From: Sipunculus nudus
Lineage: Eukaryota > Annelida > Sipuncula > Golfingiida > Sipunculidae
Length of the DNA: 64,000 nt
Reading direction: 5' to 3'
NCBI GenBank assembly: GCA_026874595.1
Contig: CM049309.1
Span: forward strand, 96,928,723-96,992,722
The notes under the pieces: generated by a model
What the model saw: only the letters and a program-made list of their open reading frames with translations
Told to the model about the DNA's origin: nothing
The model's database searches: none
In this document: positions 49,740 to 60,660 of the stretch, piece after piece
Position numbering within the stretch: position 1 is the stretch's first letter
Layout of the letters: each line of letters opens with the position of its first letter
Position numbers and translations under genes: made by a program

Positions 49740-50770
49740 ATAGCTTTATAACATACACTAAAAATGGTAGCGCCACCTGCAACCATTTTTGCACAGCCTC
49801 CATCTGTTCATCTGCCTTGGGATAATATTACTCATATCTCAGCAGTGGTTTGACATATCCACCTAAAATTTTGCAGGTTTATACATCCTGGACAGCTTTC
49901 TCGATTTTATGACAGGTGGCGCCACCTACATTCACATTTACTCTGTAGACATCCAAGCTCATATCTCAGGAACCGTTTGACCGATTGGGCCAAAATTTTG
50001 CATGTGTATAGATCTTACATAGCTCTTCATCATAGGCAAAACTGGTGGTGCCACCTGCAACCACTTATGCACAGCGTTCATCTGTTCATCTGCCTTTGGA
50101 TAAAATCACTCATATCTCAGCAGTGGTTTGACTTATCCACCTGAAATTTTGCAGTTTTATACATCCTGTACAGGTTTCTCGATTTTATGACAGGTGTTGC
50201 CACCTACATTCACATTTACTCTGCAGACATCCAAGCTCATATCTAGGGAACCGTTTGACCAATCAGGCCAAAATTTTGCATATGTACAGATCTCACATAG
50301 CTCTTCATCATAGGCAAAACTGGTGGTGCCACCTGCAACCATTTATGCACAGCGTCCATCTGTTCATCTGCCTTAGGTTAAAATCACTTATATCTCAGCA
50401 GTGGTTTGACTTATCCACCTGAAATTTTGCAGTTTTATACATCATGGACAGGTTACTCGATTTTTTGACAGGTGGTGCCACCTACATTCACATTTACTCT
50501 GCAGACATCTAAGCTCATATCTCGGGAACCGTTTGACCGATTAGGCCAAAATTTTGCATGTGTATAGATCTCACATAGCTCTTCATTATAGGCAAAACTG
50601 GTGGCGCCACCTGCAACCACTTATGCACAGCATCCATCTGTTGATCTGCCTTGGGATAAAATCACTCATATCTCGGCAGTGGTTTGACTTATCCTCCTGA
50701 AATTTTGCAGGTTTATACATCCTGGACAAGTTCTCGATTTTATGACAGGTGGCACCACCTACATTCACGT
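49740..50770 (-). repeat. Family C internal repeat of about 278 bp with GGTGGCGCCACC
   Basis: Versions of the palindrome GGTGGCGCCACC occur near 49767, 49917, 50046, 50192, 50322, 50472, 50602 and 50748. Spacings alternate between about 150 and 128-130 bases, making a two-part unit of about 278 bases repeated nearly four times. The alternate halves share AAAATCACTCATATCTC and AACCGTTTGACCGAT. Confidence 0.75.
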
Positions 50771-51062
50771 TTAAGCTGCAGACATCCATGCTAATATGCA
50801 ACACACCACGCTCTATTCCCCTTGCCACTTAATCCATGCCTCACTTCACCCGTCCGACTCTGATTTATGCAGATACACACAGTGGTTTGTCGACTACCCA
50901 TATTCTGGTTTTAAAATTTTCTAGTCCGAAACCTGCAGATCAGAAACGTCCATTTTGCTGAAATCATAATGACTAAGGTAGATATGCAGGACTTAGGAGG
51001 ATCAATATTAAATTTAAAAAATAAACCTCCATTCATACTCCTAAACTTTGCACAGGTTCGCA

Positions 51063-51839
51063 TTAGGCCTGTAGGCCTTGTTTCTTGTTATATTGTTCTG
51101 CATATGTGAGTGAACCATTCAAAAGGTCTTTGGTTTCATCTCTCCATGATGTGAACAACAGCAGCCTTTCACGAAAGCAGTTTTCTGGGTCTATTTTCTC
51201 AGTATAACGAACATATCTTAGAACTCTTGGAACTTGTCTGCGAGTGTATGTTGTACCATTTGGTAAGGTGATACTGAGCTTTTCTTCTGTGTTTATATTA
51301 GCAATTGCTTCATTTTGATCAGTGATGGTGTTATCATCAGTGTTGTCATGGAATGCATCATCTGCTCTTTCTAAGGGGTATTTAATATTAATCTGTGATG
51401 CACAATCAGCAAGACACCAATTTTCAAATGCTCTTGGTCTCTTTGAGTATCTGTCAATGATATTATTTGCTGCTATGTCTGTCGAATCATGTGGGAGATG
51501 CTCAAGTTGTTCTTTACTCTTGAGTAGAAAAGTTCTTTCATCTGGAGGGGCAGTTGGTACAAATATTACATCCCTGGTGGTTCTTGTCATTGGAAGTTGT
51601 AATACCAGATATGCTGCTTCCTGAGCACTTATTTCCACAGCATTCAAAAACTTGTTTCGCATATCTCTCACCTGCTGTCTTAGAGTTTTAGCCCCTTTTC
51701 TAGCTTCTTTGCAAGCAGCATCTAACAAAGCACTCATTCCCCTTTGACTTTTGCTGACATAGGAAACTATGTATGTTGCACATGCATAAGGATCAAGAGT
51801 AAACTGAAGGTCATGGTTAGCTTTCCATCCAGTAAACAA
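51063..51839 (-). pseudogene. Helentron Rep, catalytic tyrosine segment
   Basis: Second part of the HUH nickase. DLQFTLDPYACATY is followed by IVSYVSKSQRGMS; the two tyrosines at residues 23 and 27 of the open run match the Y2 pair that cleaves and joins single strands. Downstream, ENWCLADCASQINIKYP and RQVPRVLRYVRY fit the Rep-helicase linker of Helentrons. The last few residues before the stop (51063) come from the inserted B element. The preceding part is in another frame, so it is not a start of translation. Confidence 0.87.
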
Positions 51840-51931
51840 AAGTCATGTATCCATTGGTTTTTATTTCAGATGGTGACCTTCTAAGGAATACTTTTGGACC
51901 TTTAATGGATGTACGCAATGCCATGTAGTAG

Positions 51932-52414
51932 TCATCTAGAGAGAGAGTTCAAGAAATCATGAAAGGACAGGTCATTGTCAACATTTAAGCTTGCAAGTGC
52001 CTGAGAGATCCTGTGGTAGTTCTGTTTGTGTTTTTCATCAACTTCTGTGTCATGAGGTGCAAGGATTTTAGTTTGTGGCATGGGTGGCAATGGAAAGTTA
52101 AAACGACAAATTGGCTTTCCATTCTTTCTACAAGACCTGGAGTGTCTGTGTATTTGTAGATCTATCAGATCTTGATAGTCTGCATCATTTTTGCAGCAGG
52201 TCACATGCTCATCAATGTATTTGGTGACAGTATCTTCTTCATGTTGACCATATATGGGTGCATCATCAATCCACATAAGCATGTGAGTATGTGGAGAGCC
52301 ACGTTGCTGAAATTCAACTCTGTAAAAGAAATCTTTCAGCTTTCCAAGAGGTGAATGTGCACTTTTTAAGATGGTGTGAATGAAGGAATGAACTCTGATC
52401 AAAATATCGCACAC
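51932..52414 (-). pseudogene. Helentron Rep, HUH motif segment
   Basis: Contains VEFQQRGSPHTHMLMW, where His-Thr-His at residues 42-44 is the metal-binding HUH motif of rolling-circle nickases, and KPICRFNFPLPPMP, a Helitron-conserved stretch. The frame changes at the left end at a CTCTCTCTCT run (about 51936-51946), after which a sensible reading continues in another frame, suggesting slippage in the microsatellite. Confidence 0.88.
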
Positions 52415-52685
52415 AGGTTACAGGATCTGCTTTAACCAAGCGTGTTTTATTTACCCAATCCATTTGTCTAATATCATCACTTGAATATGATCTGCCATCA
52501 ATCAGTTTTCCAAGCATGACCAGCAGGTCTTCCCAATGTGTGTCTGCAGCAGATAGAGATTTAAACCATGTTGGCAATCCTAGTTGTCTAATCATTGCAA
52601 AGAGATCTTTTTTACGTGCTTCAAAGTATGTAGGGGAGCCTCGTATGGATCTTAAAATCCTGTAGCCCTCATCCAACCTAGTCAA
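52314..52685 (-). pseudogene. Helentron Helitron_like_N domain segment
   Basis: The run with YRILRSIRGSPTYFEARKK, LFAMIRQLGLPTWFKSLSAA and DTHWEDLLVMLGKLIDG is typical of the domain that precedes the Rep motifs. The frame is lost near 52400 and resumes in the overlapping HUH segment. The role within the transposase is not well defined. Confidence 0.85.
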
Positions 52686-52737
52686 CTCATGAACTCTGCT
52701 TTCATTCAGGACATCCTGGACGGAATACTTTTTCCCT

Positions 52738-53290
52738 TTAGTTTTGATTCGACAAAATTGCTAGGCTAACCTTTTCTGTAATTTGTTCTATTTGTAATTT
52801 CTTCATTTTATAGAAAAGATTTGGAACATTTGCAGCAACTCTGCGATCAAGTGCTCGTAGTTCCCATTTGCAAATGTCGCTGTAATAAACAGAAATTTTT
52901 CTTTCAGCATTATCTAATCTCCTTTGCCCACAGAAAATTGACGGAAATGACATATATTCTGAATCTTTGTCTTGAAACAGACTCAAAGGCTTCTGTCCTT
53001 CACCAGGGGCTACAGATATTATGTCATTCCCTGTGAGTTCAGTATCATCAAGCATGGTATCTAGAATTCCTCCTTGTTCATCTTCGTGTATTTCTTCAAA
53101 ATTGTCATCATCAGATAGACTATCATCCACGGAATTGTCAGTTGTGCCAAGAGGTTCATGCTCTTGAGATTTTTTGAAAGTCTGAAGCCAATTGCTATTT
53201 ATTGTAATGTTTGCATCTTTATACAACTGACTATGTCTCATCAAGTAGTGTAGTGCACTCAGAATTACAGCTGGGCTTACATTTTGAGTG
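52738..53290 (-). pseudogene. Helentron linker segment, acidic
   Basis: The reading begins near 53290 with VSPAVILSALHYLMRHSQ and continues through INSNWLQTFKKS, then an Asp/Glu-rich stretch. It ends with VPNLFYKMKKLQIEQI, which leads towards Helitron_like_N. The frame changes on both sides. I know no specific function for this stretch. Confidence 0.7.
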
Positions 53291-53294
53291 CACT

Positions 53295-54020
53295 CTACAT
53301 TTTTGTACTCAAGTTTACGGTTTTAAACTTATTGGTACAGTAGCGGTGGAGTCTGACGTACGTGGCAACATATCCACAGTCGTTTCTACTCACAATCTGA
53401 GTAGGAACGTTGACCAGTGATCCCTTCAGTGACAACTGTGAACCTCTAGGTAATTCTCGTAACTGCATGAATGGTTTGCGTAATGCAACAAGCCTTTCCT
53501 CTAGGGGACACAAGCGCAATTCAGGTGGCTTATCAGGAAACTGCATTCCATTAAACACAGAAAGTTTTGGTGTCTTGTGGCATTTGAGAGCATCAAGACA
53601 AGTTGTGCATAACCACTGTTTATTGTCCACTGATTTTACATCCGTAATGTGTGTAGCTAGGAAAGTGGAATCTAGTTTGTCTGGCCAGCTATCAGAATTC
53701 TTTACCGAGTGTTTGAACCATGGCTGATTACAGCAACAACAAGCATATATGGGACCTTCAGATATTGAAGTATGAAATTTCTGGATACATTCTTTGAGAT
53801 CTGCACCCTGTTTTCTCTTCAGATTAACTTCTTTTTCATTTTGTCTGTATGATTCATCAGTTCTTTTTTGTGCTCTTGTAGCTGTGTTTCTCATGGTCTC
53901 AGTTCTCTTATGTAATGGAACAGCTCTTTTCCTCCTTTTGGCCAGTCTCTCAGTTTCTCTGAAAAAATCATCTTCAGATCTTTTTCTTTTTTTACCAGTT
54001 GATTCTCTGACACGTTCCAT
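53295..54020 (-). pseudogene. Helentron Cys-cluster and DUF6570-like segment
   Basis: Starts in the charged region, then has ACCCCNQPWF (Cys 94-97) and WLCTTCLDALKCH (Cys 138 and 141), which look like a zinc-binding module. The stretch LCPLEERLVALRKPFMQLRE and LPRGSQLSLKGSLVNVP is characteristic of the DUF6570-type domain found in Helitron proteins. It runs out of frame at 53295. DNA-binding is likely but inferred. Confidence 0.8.
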
Positions 54021-54440
54021 TTGCCGATAGATTTCATTTTGTCTGGCGGTTTGCTTCTGTTGTTTCTCAGCTTCTTTCTCATGTGCCTTTCGAACTTGGT
54101 CTTTTCTTATCTTCTGATTGTATGCTTTCTCTGCAGAACGTTCTTTTTGTCTGTAAGTTACATTTTGTCTGGCAGTTTGCTTCTGATGTTTCTCGGCCTT
54201 TCTTTCTTTTTGTCTGTATGTTTCGTTTTGTCTGGCAGTTTGCTTCTGTTGTTTCTCAGCTTCTCTCTCTTGTGCCCTTCAAACTTGATCTTTTCTAATC
54301 TTTTGATTATATACTTTTTCTGCAGAACGTTCTTTTTGTCTGTACGTTTCATTAAGTCTAGCAGCTTGCTTCTGTTGTTTCTCAGCCTTTCTTTCTTTTT
54401 GTCTACAAGTTTCATTTTGTCTTGATAACAGTTTTCTTTG
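54000..54440 (-). repeat. Coding tandem repeat, about 20 residues, Lys/Arg/Glu/Gln-rich
   Basis: About six copies of a motif like ARQNETYRQKERKAEKQQKQ, at the DNA level phrases such as TTTTTGTCTGTA and CAGCTTGCTTCTGTTGTTTC in + strand order. The frame shifts within the array (near 54280 and 54090). Coiled-coil or nucleic-acid contact is plausible from the composition only. Confidence 0.75.
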
Positions 54441-55378
54441 TTGATCTTTTAGGCATTCTATATCCCTTTGAGCTGGATTCATTCTTTTCTGTCGCATATA
54501 CTCTTTCAAATATACTTTTCTGTTCATTTTTAGTTGCTGATCTTTAAAGTATTCTTGGATCAAGTGAACACCATCTTGAGAATCATTTTCATGTTCAGGT
54601 CTGCTTTTATTTACCGTGTCCATGATCTCTGTTGTTGACTGGGCTGCAAGCTTTAGCTGATCATCTGAATTGGTAGACTGTTTACTTTGGCGTTTCAGTC
54701 CAAGTTTAAATGCTTCAGTGGCGACTTGGTTTATTCTGAAATATGTCACTTCAAACATAGTTGCATTCATCACATTTGCATAGTTTGATATATACTGAAA
54801 GAATTCCGACTGCAATTCAAATGCAAGAAGAACTGATGTGCCACAGGGTGTAGGATACCCAAGATGATTTCTGCTGTGTGGATCAAACACACAGTAACAA
54901 TTCTGCTGATATGAAACTGCAATCGCGTTTCTTCCAACTATAATAAGCCCACATTTCTTGGAAGTGATTTCTGCCAAAGCATCCTGGTAAAACATATAGG
55001 GTGCTTGCACATCAGAATGATTAAGAAACCACCGGTGATCAAGGTTGGTTTTATCTTGAAATTATGATCAAGGGATTGTATGTACTCTGGTATTTCATCC
55101 CAAGCCATGTATCCTTTATCTGGTATATCTGACATCAATGTTCTGTACAAATGATCACCTTCAATTAATATTGTGTCCATATCATTTGTTTGCCATTCAA
55201 CAACATCGTGCAGGGTGGCATAAAGGGGAGCAACAAGTGAATTAGGCACACACTGTTTGCCAACTGACTCTGATGGAAACTGAGGATCGCCTTGGTGAAA
55301 AGTGCCTTTAACAATCTTACTGATAGATACAGCCGGGACAGGTATAGCTGAAGCCATAGCTGGGCAGATAAGTTTCAA
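54279..55378 (-). pseudogene. Helentron C76/tegument-protease-like cysteine peptidase
   Basis: Two overlapping minus-strand frames together make a peptidase-like domain. The first part (from 55378) has VGKQCVPNSLVAPLYA with a candidate catalytic Cys (43) after Gln, and DTILIEGDHLYRTL. After a frame change near 55020 the second part reads QAPYMFYQDALAEI, CGLIIVGRNAIAVSY and CYCVFDPHSRN, with a candidate Asp-His pair in DPHSR. This arrangement resembles the papain-like deubiquitinase fold of peptidase family C76. It is known in several transposon and viral proteins; here it is part of the transposon. Recognition is by motif only. It precedes the charged repeat array. Confidence 0.7.
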
Positions 55379-55611
55379 GTTTACAAAAATCTGATAAAAT
55401 CTTTAAAAAAAAATTGTACTGGATGAGAGAAAGTCAGGCACAGGATCTAGATTATTTAATGGACCTGGTTATGAAAATGAAAAAAAAATGAGTATAGCTA
55501 TAAAGATACAGGAATATGGTGAAGATGCCTCTGTTCAACAGAGTTCATAAAATGGAAATAAATGACAAACTCAAAACTCTATAATCAGGCTATAATATCA
55601 TCAGGTTTATT
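55379..55611. other. Helentron upstream flank, no feature recognised
   Basis: AT-rich; would contain the 5' part of the Helentron, but no palindrome plus subterminal motif of the A, B, C or E kinds is seen in the expected orientation. Confidence 0.4.
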
Positions 55612-55770
55612 TTTGCACTGGTTTTATTTTCTCGTTTTTTTATCTGGTTTTGATCTCTTTTTTTTATCTGGTTTTGATCTCGTTTTTTTTATCTGGTTTT
55701 GATCTCGTTTTTTTCTGGTTTTGATCTAGTTTTTTAATCTGGTTATCTTTGATCTGGTTTTCTTTGATCT
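55612..55770. repeat. Minisatellite of TTTTATCTGGTTTTGATCTC words
   Basis: The word TATCTGGTTTTGATCTCGTT and variants recur about seven times with a spacing of 18-26 bases. Confidence 0.75.
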
Positions 55771-55929
55771 AGTGATCTTGTTTGTGAAATATTTGATGTG
55801 GATTTGTTCTGGATTTTTTCTTGGCAGGTACCTGAAAACATAAAGAAAAAGATTACAGTATTGAAAATATTTATTATCAACTGAATACAAAAGTAAGAGA
55901 TAAAATAACAAGTGCATGCATAATATGAA

Positions 55930-56480
55930 AGTCGTGTATCTGGTAACCTCTGACCTCATTGAATATGCATGAATTTTGTTGGGAATATATATCAGGTGAG
56001 AAACTCTATTGGTAAATATGTATGACAAGTTTCATGAAAATCCATAGTCGCCACTGTGCCACCAAAGTGAGGTGATCTCTGACCTCATTAAATGTGCATG
56101 GATTTTGCTGGAAATTGAAGAAATTGAGATATTTTATGTATTAATAATCCTGATGAGTTTGATCCATATCCTTCATATTCTTTGTAAGTTATTGCAGCGA
56201 CACCTCCAAGTGGCCTGTTCAGAGCAGCCTGGTAACCTCTGACCTCATTAAATAAGCATGAAATCTGCTGAGAGATTAATTGGGGTGAGGAACTGTATTG
56301 GTAAATATGTACGAGTTTCATGAAAATCTACAGGATATTTGTGAAGTCACCAAAGTGCCTCCAAAGTGTGGTGACCTCTGGCCTCATTAAATATGCATGG
56401 ACTTTACTGAAATCAAACTTAGGCGAGATATTTTAGTGATTAATATTTCTGTTGAATTGTATCAAAATCCAACATATTCC
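55930..56480. repeat. Dimeric tandem repeat of about 289 bp
   Basis: The phrase CTCTGACCTCATTAAAT (or a variant) occurs near 55949, 56088, 56238 and 56377; spacings 139, 150 and 139 bases. Alternate halves share GGTAAATATGTA, GTTTCATGAAAATC and CACCAAAGTG. About two copies of the dimer. Confidence 0.65.
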
Positions 56481-57500
56481 TCACAATACACTGGTAAAAG
56501 TGCAGTACAAGAGACCTGCCCAAAAAAAAATGACTTCCCTACCAATGCTAGTGATTGTTTGTATTATTTCTTGCTCCAGCATGGAGCTTACTTGATGATT
56601 CAATCAACATCCACAAATTTCTATGAGACTGACATAAAAATAAGACATCAAACTTGATTTGAAAGAAAAATTAAGAGAGAGTAATGACAGTTTGCAGTAT
56701 AGGGGATTCTTAATATTCCTCATGAATAATTAATCAGCTAGCGAAAGCGAGGCTAACTGGGAATAACAGGGAGCACGTGCTCACTCACCATGGCTATGTA
56801 TAGCAACACAGACCTGTCAGTTGTTCCATTTATTCACTTCAAATTTGTGGATGCTTACAAACAAATTTTGTTAAAAGCATCTGGAAAGAAGTATAAATCC
56901 AAAGGAATCTGCTGCTATGAGCACAATGTGAACCCGACTTGTAAGGAAGGTACTTTCCAGTGACTCTAAACATAATAAAGTTAAAGACCCTTGGGCTCAC
57001 ATCTACTTGGCTCTATGGTCTATGATAGCTATGAATCAAACCACAGGATACCATTAATTGCCCGAGGTCAATTAAAATATCAAGATATTCAAGTGTCGGG
57101 CACAGGTGCTGACTGATACACATTCCAGACGGCACAGAATGAGGTGGTCTGTGCATGGTTCCTCTGATTGTGTACATTAATTCTAAGTTTCTTGTTTCAT
57201 GTACAGTAGGCACCGAGAGACACACACACACCAAAACACTTTCGGCAGTACGCTGCTTATACTGCCATTATGAAGTCATTAATTTAATAAAGACTAATAA
57301 AGCATAAATGAAACATGTCTGCTTCTGTGATTTTTAAAAGTGTTCTGAAATGAAATTATGAAATGTTTTCTATTCACAAGCCTATTAAAAATATAGATGT
57401 AGGTATGCTGTATCTGGCACCAACAGAAAATACACTGTATTTTAGTGGCATAACCAACACATAGCTGTCAAGTGAAACACTATGTCACTGGTCATTTAAA
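56481..57500. other. Unassigned DNA
   Basis: A short stretch ACAAGAGACCTGCC (56517-56530) resembles an element 5' end but no subterminal motif follows. Otherwise no coding region or element boundary recognised. Confidence 0.4.
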
Positions 57501-60500
57501 ACAAGGGACCCATGGGTCACGGCGCTCAGCTGATCGTGATTGGACTATAAATGTTTCTCCACTGTGATACTATATCGAGTCGATAAAGCTTATGAATATC
57601 ATGTACATGTGAGGCTATTATAAAGGAATGTAATGTAATATGTGAGTAAATGATAAATGAAATTACCTGACTGATGGATTAATAGAGTCAAATAAAGTGG
57701 TTTATTTTTTATTTATTTAGGAGGGGTTGAAAATTGTGATATATTTGAGCAAATATGAATGCAATGACAGCAGTAATAAGCAGTAGTAGAATGATGATAA
57801 GGCTATTTGTTGAAGGATCTAAAGTGTATGGTAGTCTGCAAGCGTTCAATTTGACAGATATGATGTTATGATTAACTATGCTGATGAAGTGATTTATGAA
57901 TATGTGACTGTATGACACAATATCTCTTTAGTCTGGACAAGGTACATTATTGTGATGCCCACTATGTCTACATATTACACAATATTGACATAATTTCTGG
58001 CATGTACATAGGTACCTATGGACAAATAGTTATACAAAATATTAAAGTATGAATATATCTGATTCATCTTGTTCTTGCTTACTGAGGCTGACTTTGGGAT
58101 GGGGTTCGGAGAAGGGAAAAGTGAGGGCAGCACGAAGGTGGATGTAGAAATATTCTATTGTAATGTTTTTCATTTATATAAGAATATGAAAAGCTAAGAG
58201 GAAAGGGGCCCTCCTACTTGGTTATAGTAAAGTTCTAAATATATGATTGCAAACTAATACTCTGACAAGACTGTCATGAAGAAAACCAGTAAAAGTTTTG
58301 AGATACTGTGTTGCATACGAAAATTTATAGTTGGACAGGCAAGTGGACAGAATGGACTAATACCTTTATTTCACTTTCAAGAGAATAATGCATTTAAGTT
58401 TAAATATAATCCTATATTTTTAAGCAGATCCACTTTTTCCATTAAGAAATTTTTATCTGAATCATTTTTTTTATTTACAGGTTTATAAATTTTTAATTAA
58501 AAAACCTGAAGATAAAAGTTAAAATATTAGAATTGTTGCAAAAGTTGCAATCATTATATATACATAGTAAAAAACATTGGGTCATATTATGCATACACAT
58601 ATATTTTATTATTTTTAAATCATAAATGTTTAAACTGATTTTAAAAGAAAATAATGCCACAACATGGCATCTACAAGAATATTCCTTGAATCACTATTAA
58701 AAAGTTTTGCACATTGGAGTTTTCAGGACATGCTTAATTTTATTCACCAAAATAAAATAAAAGTAAATTTGATAAAATAAAACATCTTTTCAAATAAAGT
58801 ATACACACAGTTGGTTGAATGAGGGACAAACAATATCATTGTGCTAATTACTATCCCAGTTTTAATTAATAGTCAAATTAATAGTCAATTTCACACCTGG
58901 TGAAGATTTTACTCTTCTGAAGTAAGGAATTACTTATCTCATGAACATCCACACTTTCACAGCAATACACCACTTTGTGGACACAATTAAATGTACACTT
59001 TAATCATTGTAACCCTGGTGGTACAATACAAAATCTAAAATGTAGCATGTCCAAGAATAAAATAAAATACAGAAAAATTATAACATTCATCTAGTTTATG
59101 CACCAGCTGGGGGGGGGATAAGTGCAGGGCAAAGGGGAAGCCTGCTAGTAGTTGCCAAGCTGGGCCAAGGTAAGCTGCCTGGGGTGGGTTACATAATGCA
59201 AGTGAAGGCTGTACTACTAGGTGGGCTAGATGTAAACAACACTTGACATGTTGTATGAAAACATGAATAAAAGCTATTCATTCCAATCTATTTCTTTTGA
59301 ATGTTCAGATTTTAAAAGATTAAATCCTTATGCATATATGCTGGGAAAATTAAATCAACAGTGCCAAAGTTGGACAAAATTTAAGGTATTGATTTTTTAT
59401 TTATGCTAATAACTTGAAAAATTTGCAAAATTCAGATCTAATTTTGGGTAAACAATTGAATCTTGATTAAATAAAGTTATATTCCTGAAAAAAAGTCTCT
59501 AGGTTCAGCAATTCTCATGTTAGGTGAGTAAATATATTTCCTGATTTTTTTAAAAAATTGCATTATGTTTTGGCCCATAACTTCAAAATAATACCCAATA
59601 CTGACCTAATTTTTGGTATGTTCATAGAAAATGTATAAAAGAATGTGATTACTAAATAGGATCAAAAACAGATCAGTGGTTTTGATATTAGGCAGCCTTG
59701 AAGTGTAACAATGGCTTTTTTTATGGAAAACAGAGTTTTTTTCCTTAATATCTCGAAGGAACAAAGTCCTAATGACCCAATTTTCAGTATGGTAGGAGAT
59801 TTTGGGGACATCTAAAATTAAGTCAACAGCCTGGGGAGCATAGAGATGTGCACTGAATGACCTACAGTCATCAAAGTGGACTGCCTGACAATGTAAGTGA
59901 ATACAACAAGAGCCTCCAAAAAAATTCAATAACTAGCCTAATTTTGCAGCTTTTATTTTCAAATTTCAGATTTTTACAGATAAAATCCTTATGTATACAT
60001 GCTGTGAAAATTAAACCCACAGTACTTACAAGAAAAAAACGTGCCATGGCCAAAGTTGGGCAAAATTTAAGGTACCAATTTTATATTTTTGCCAATATTT
60101 AAAAAAATTTAACAAATTTTGATCTAATTTTTGGTATACAATTAAATTTTTATTAATTAAAGTTGTATTACTGAAAAAAAAGTACCTACCTTTAACACTT
60201 TTGGTCTTAAGTGACCAAATATCTTCCTGATTTTTTTAAAAAGTCCATTATTTTTGGGCCCATAACTTTTTTAAATTATATAATACTGACTTAATATCTG
60301 GCATGTACATAGGAACTATATAGAGGAATATTTATGGTAAATATGAAGAAAACCAGATGAGTGGTTTCGATATTAGGCAGTCCTGAAGTGTGAAAATAGA
60401 TTTCTAATAAAAAATTGAGGTTTTTCCTTAATATCTCAAAGGAACTAGGTCCTATTGACCCAATTTTTGGCATGGTAGGAGATTATGGGGACATCTAACT

Positions 60501-60660
60501 GTATGCCGAAATTCAGATTCGTAGGTCCAACGGTGTCGAAACGTGCCAGTCTTACGGACGGACATCCAGACGGACGGACAGACGGACAGACAGACGGACG
60601 GACGACGGACAATGGACCATGACTATAGCTCAGATGACTTATAGTCAGCTGAGCTAAAAA
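57501..60660 (+). mobile_element. Family A element, full length, long subtype (reference copy)
   Basis: 5' end ACAAGG plus the perfect palindrome GACCCATGGGTC (57507-57518) and GCTCAGCTGA at 57524-57533. The 3' end has a GACGGACGGACAGACGG microsatellite (60555-60607) and a hairpin ending TCAGCTGAGC (60645-60654), the exact reverse complement of the 5' motif, then TAAAAA. The part from 58417 on matches 10-2151, with an extra about 66 bases near 58926-58990. Non-coding; about 3.15 kb. Confidence 0.8.

Larger units (their letters stand above)
48625..51081 (-). mobile_element. Composite family B/C insertion in the Helentron
   Basis: On the minus strand it starts ACAAGGCCTACAGGCCTAAT with GCGAACCTGTG (51053-51063) and ends with CACAGGTTCGCTAAAAAA (48624-48641), so the outer ends are those of family B. 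The middle (about 49560-50925) is family C text, with a C 5' end near 50925. No target duplication is visible at the flanks. The host reading frame can be continued across the site if the flanking A run is assigned suitably, consistent with an insertion without duplication. A segment at 49250-49540 matches neither family. Confidence 0.75.
46157..55378 (-). mobile_element. Autonomous Helentron (rolling-circle transposon), decayed
   Basis: A run of minus-strand coding segments in the order peptidase, charged repeat, Cys cluster/DUF6570-like, Helitron_like_N, HUH-Y2 Rep, PIF1-type helicase and APE-type endonuclease. Rep plus helicase is the hallmark of Helitrons; an endonuclease fused after the helicase marks the Helentron branch. 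At least seven frame changes and one 2.5-kb insertion interrupt it, so it is not functional as read. Coordinates cover the coding part only: I could not identify the transposon's own termini on either side. Confidence 0.9.

Noticed and set aside
53794-54425. Leu/Ser/Phe-rich + strand frames that look like membrane proteins
   Set aside because: They are the antisense of the Lys/Glu/Arg/Gln-rich repeat array of the Helentron.
55379-57500. 5' terminus of the Helentron
   Set aside because: I looked for a reversed palindrome plus subterminal motif of the A, B, C or E kinds and found none convincing, so the element is bounded only by its coding segments.
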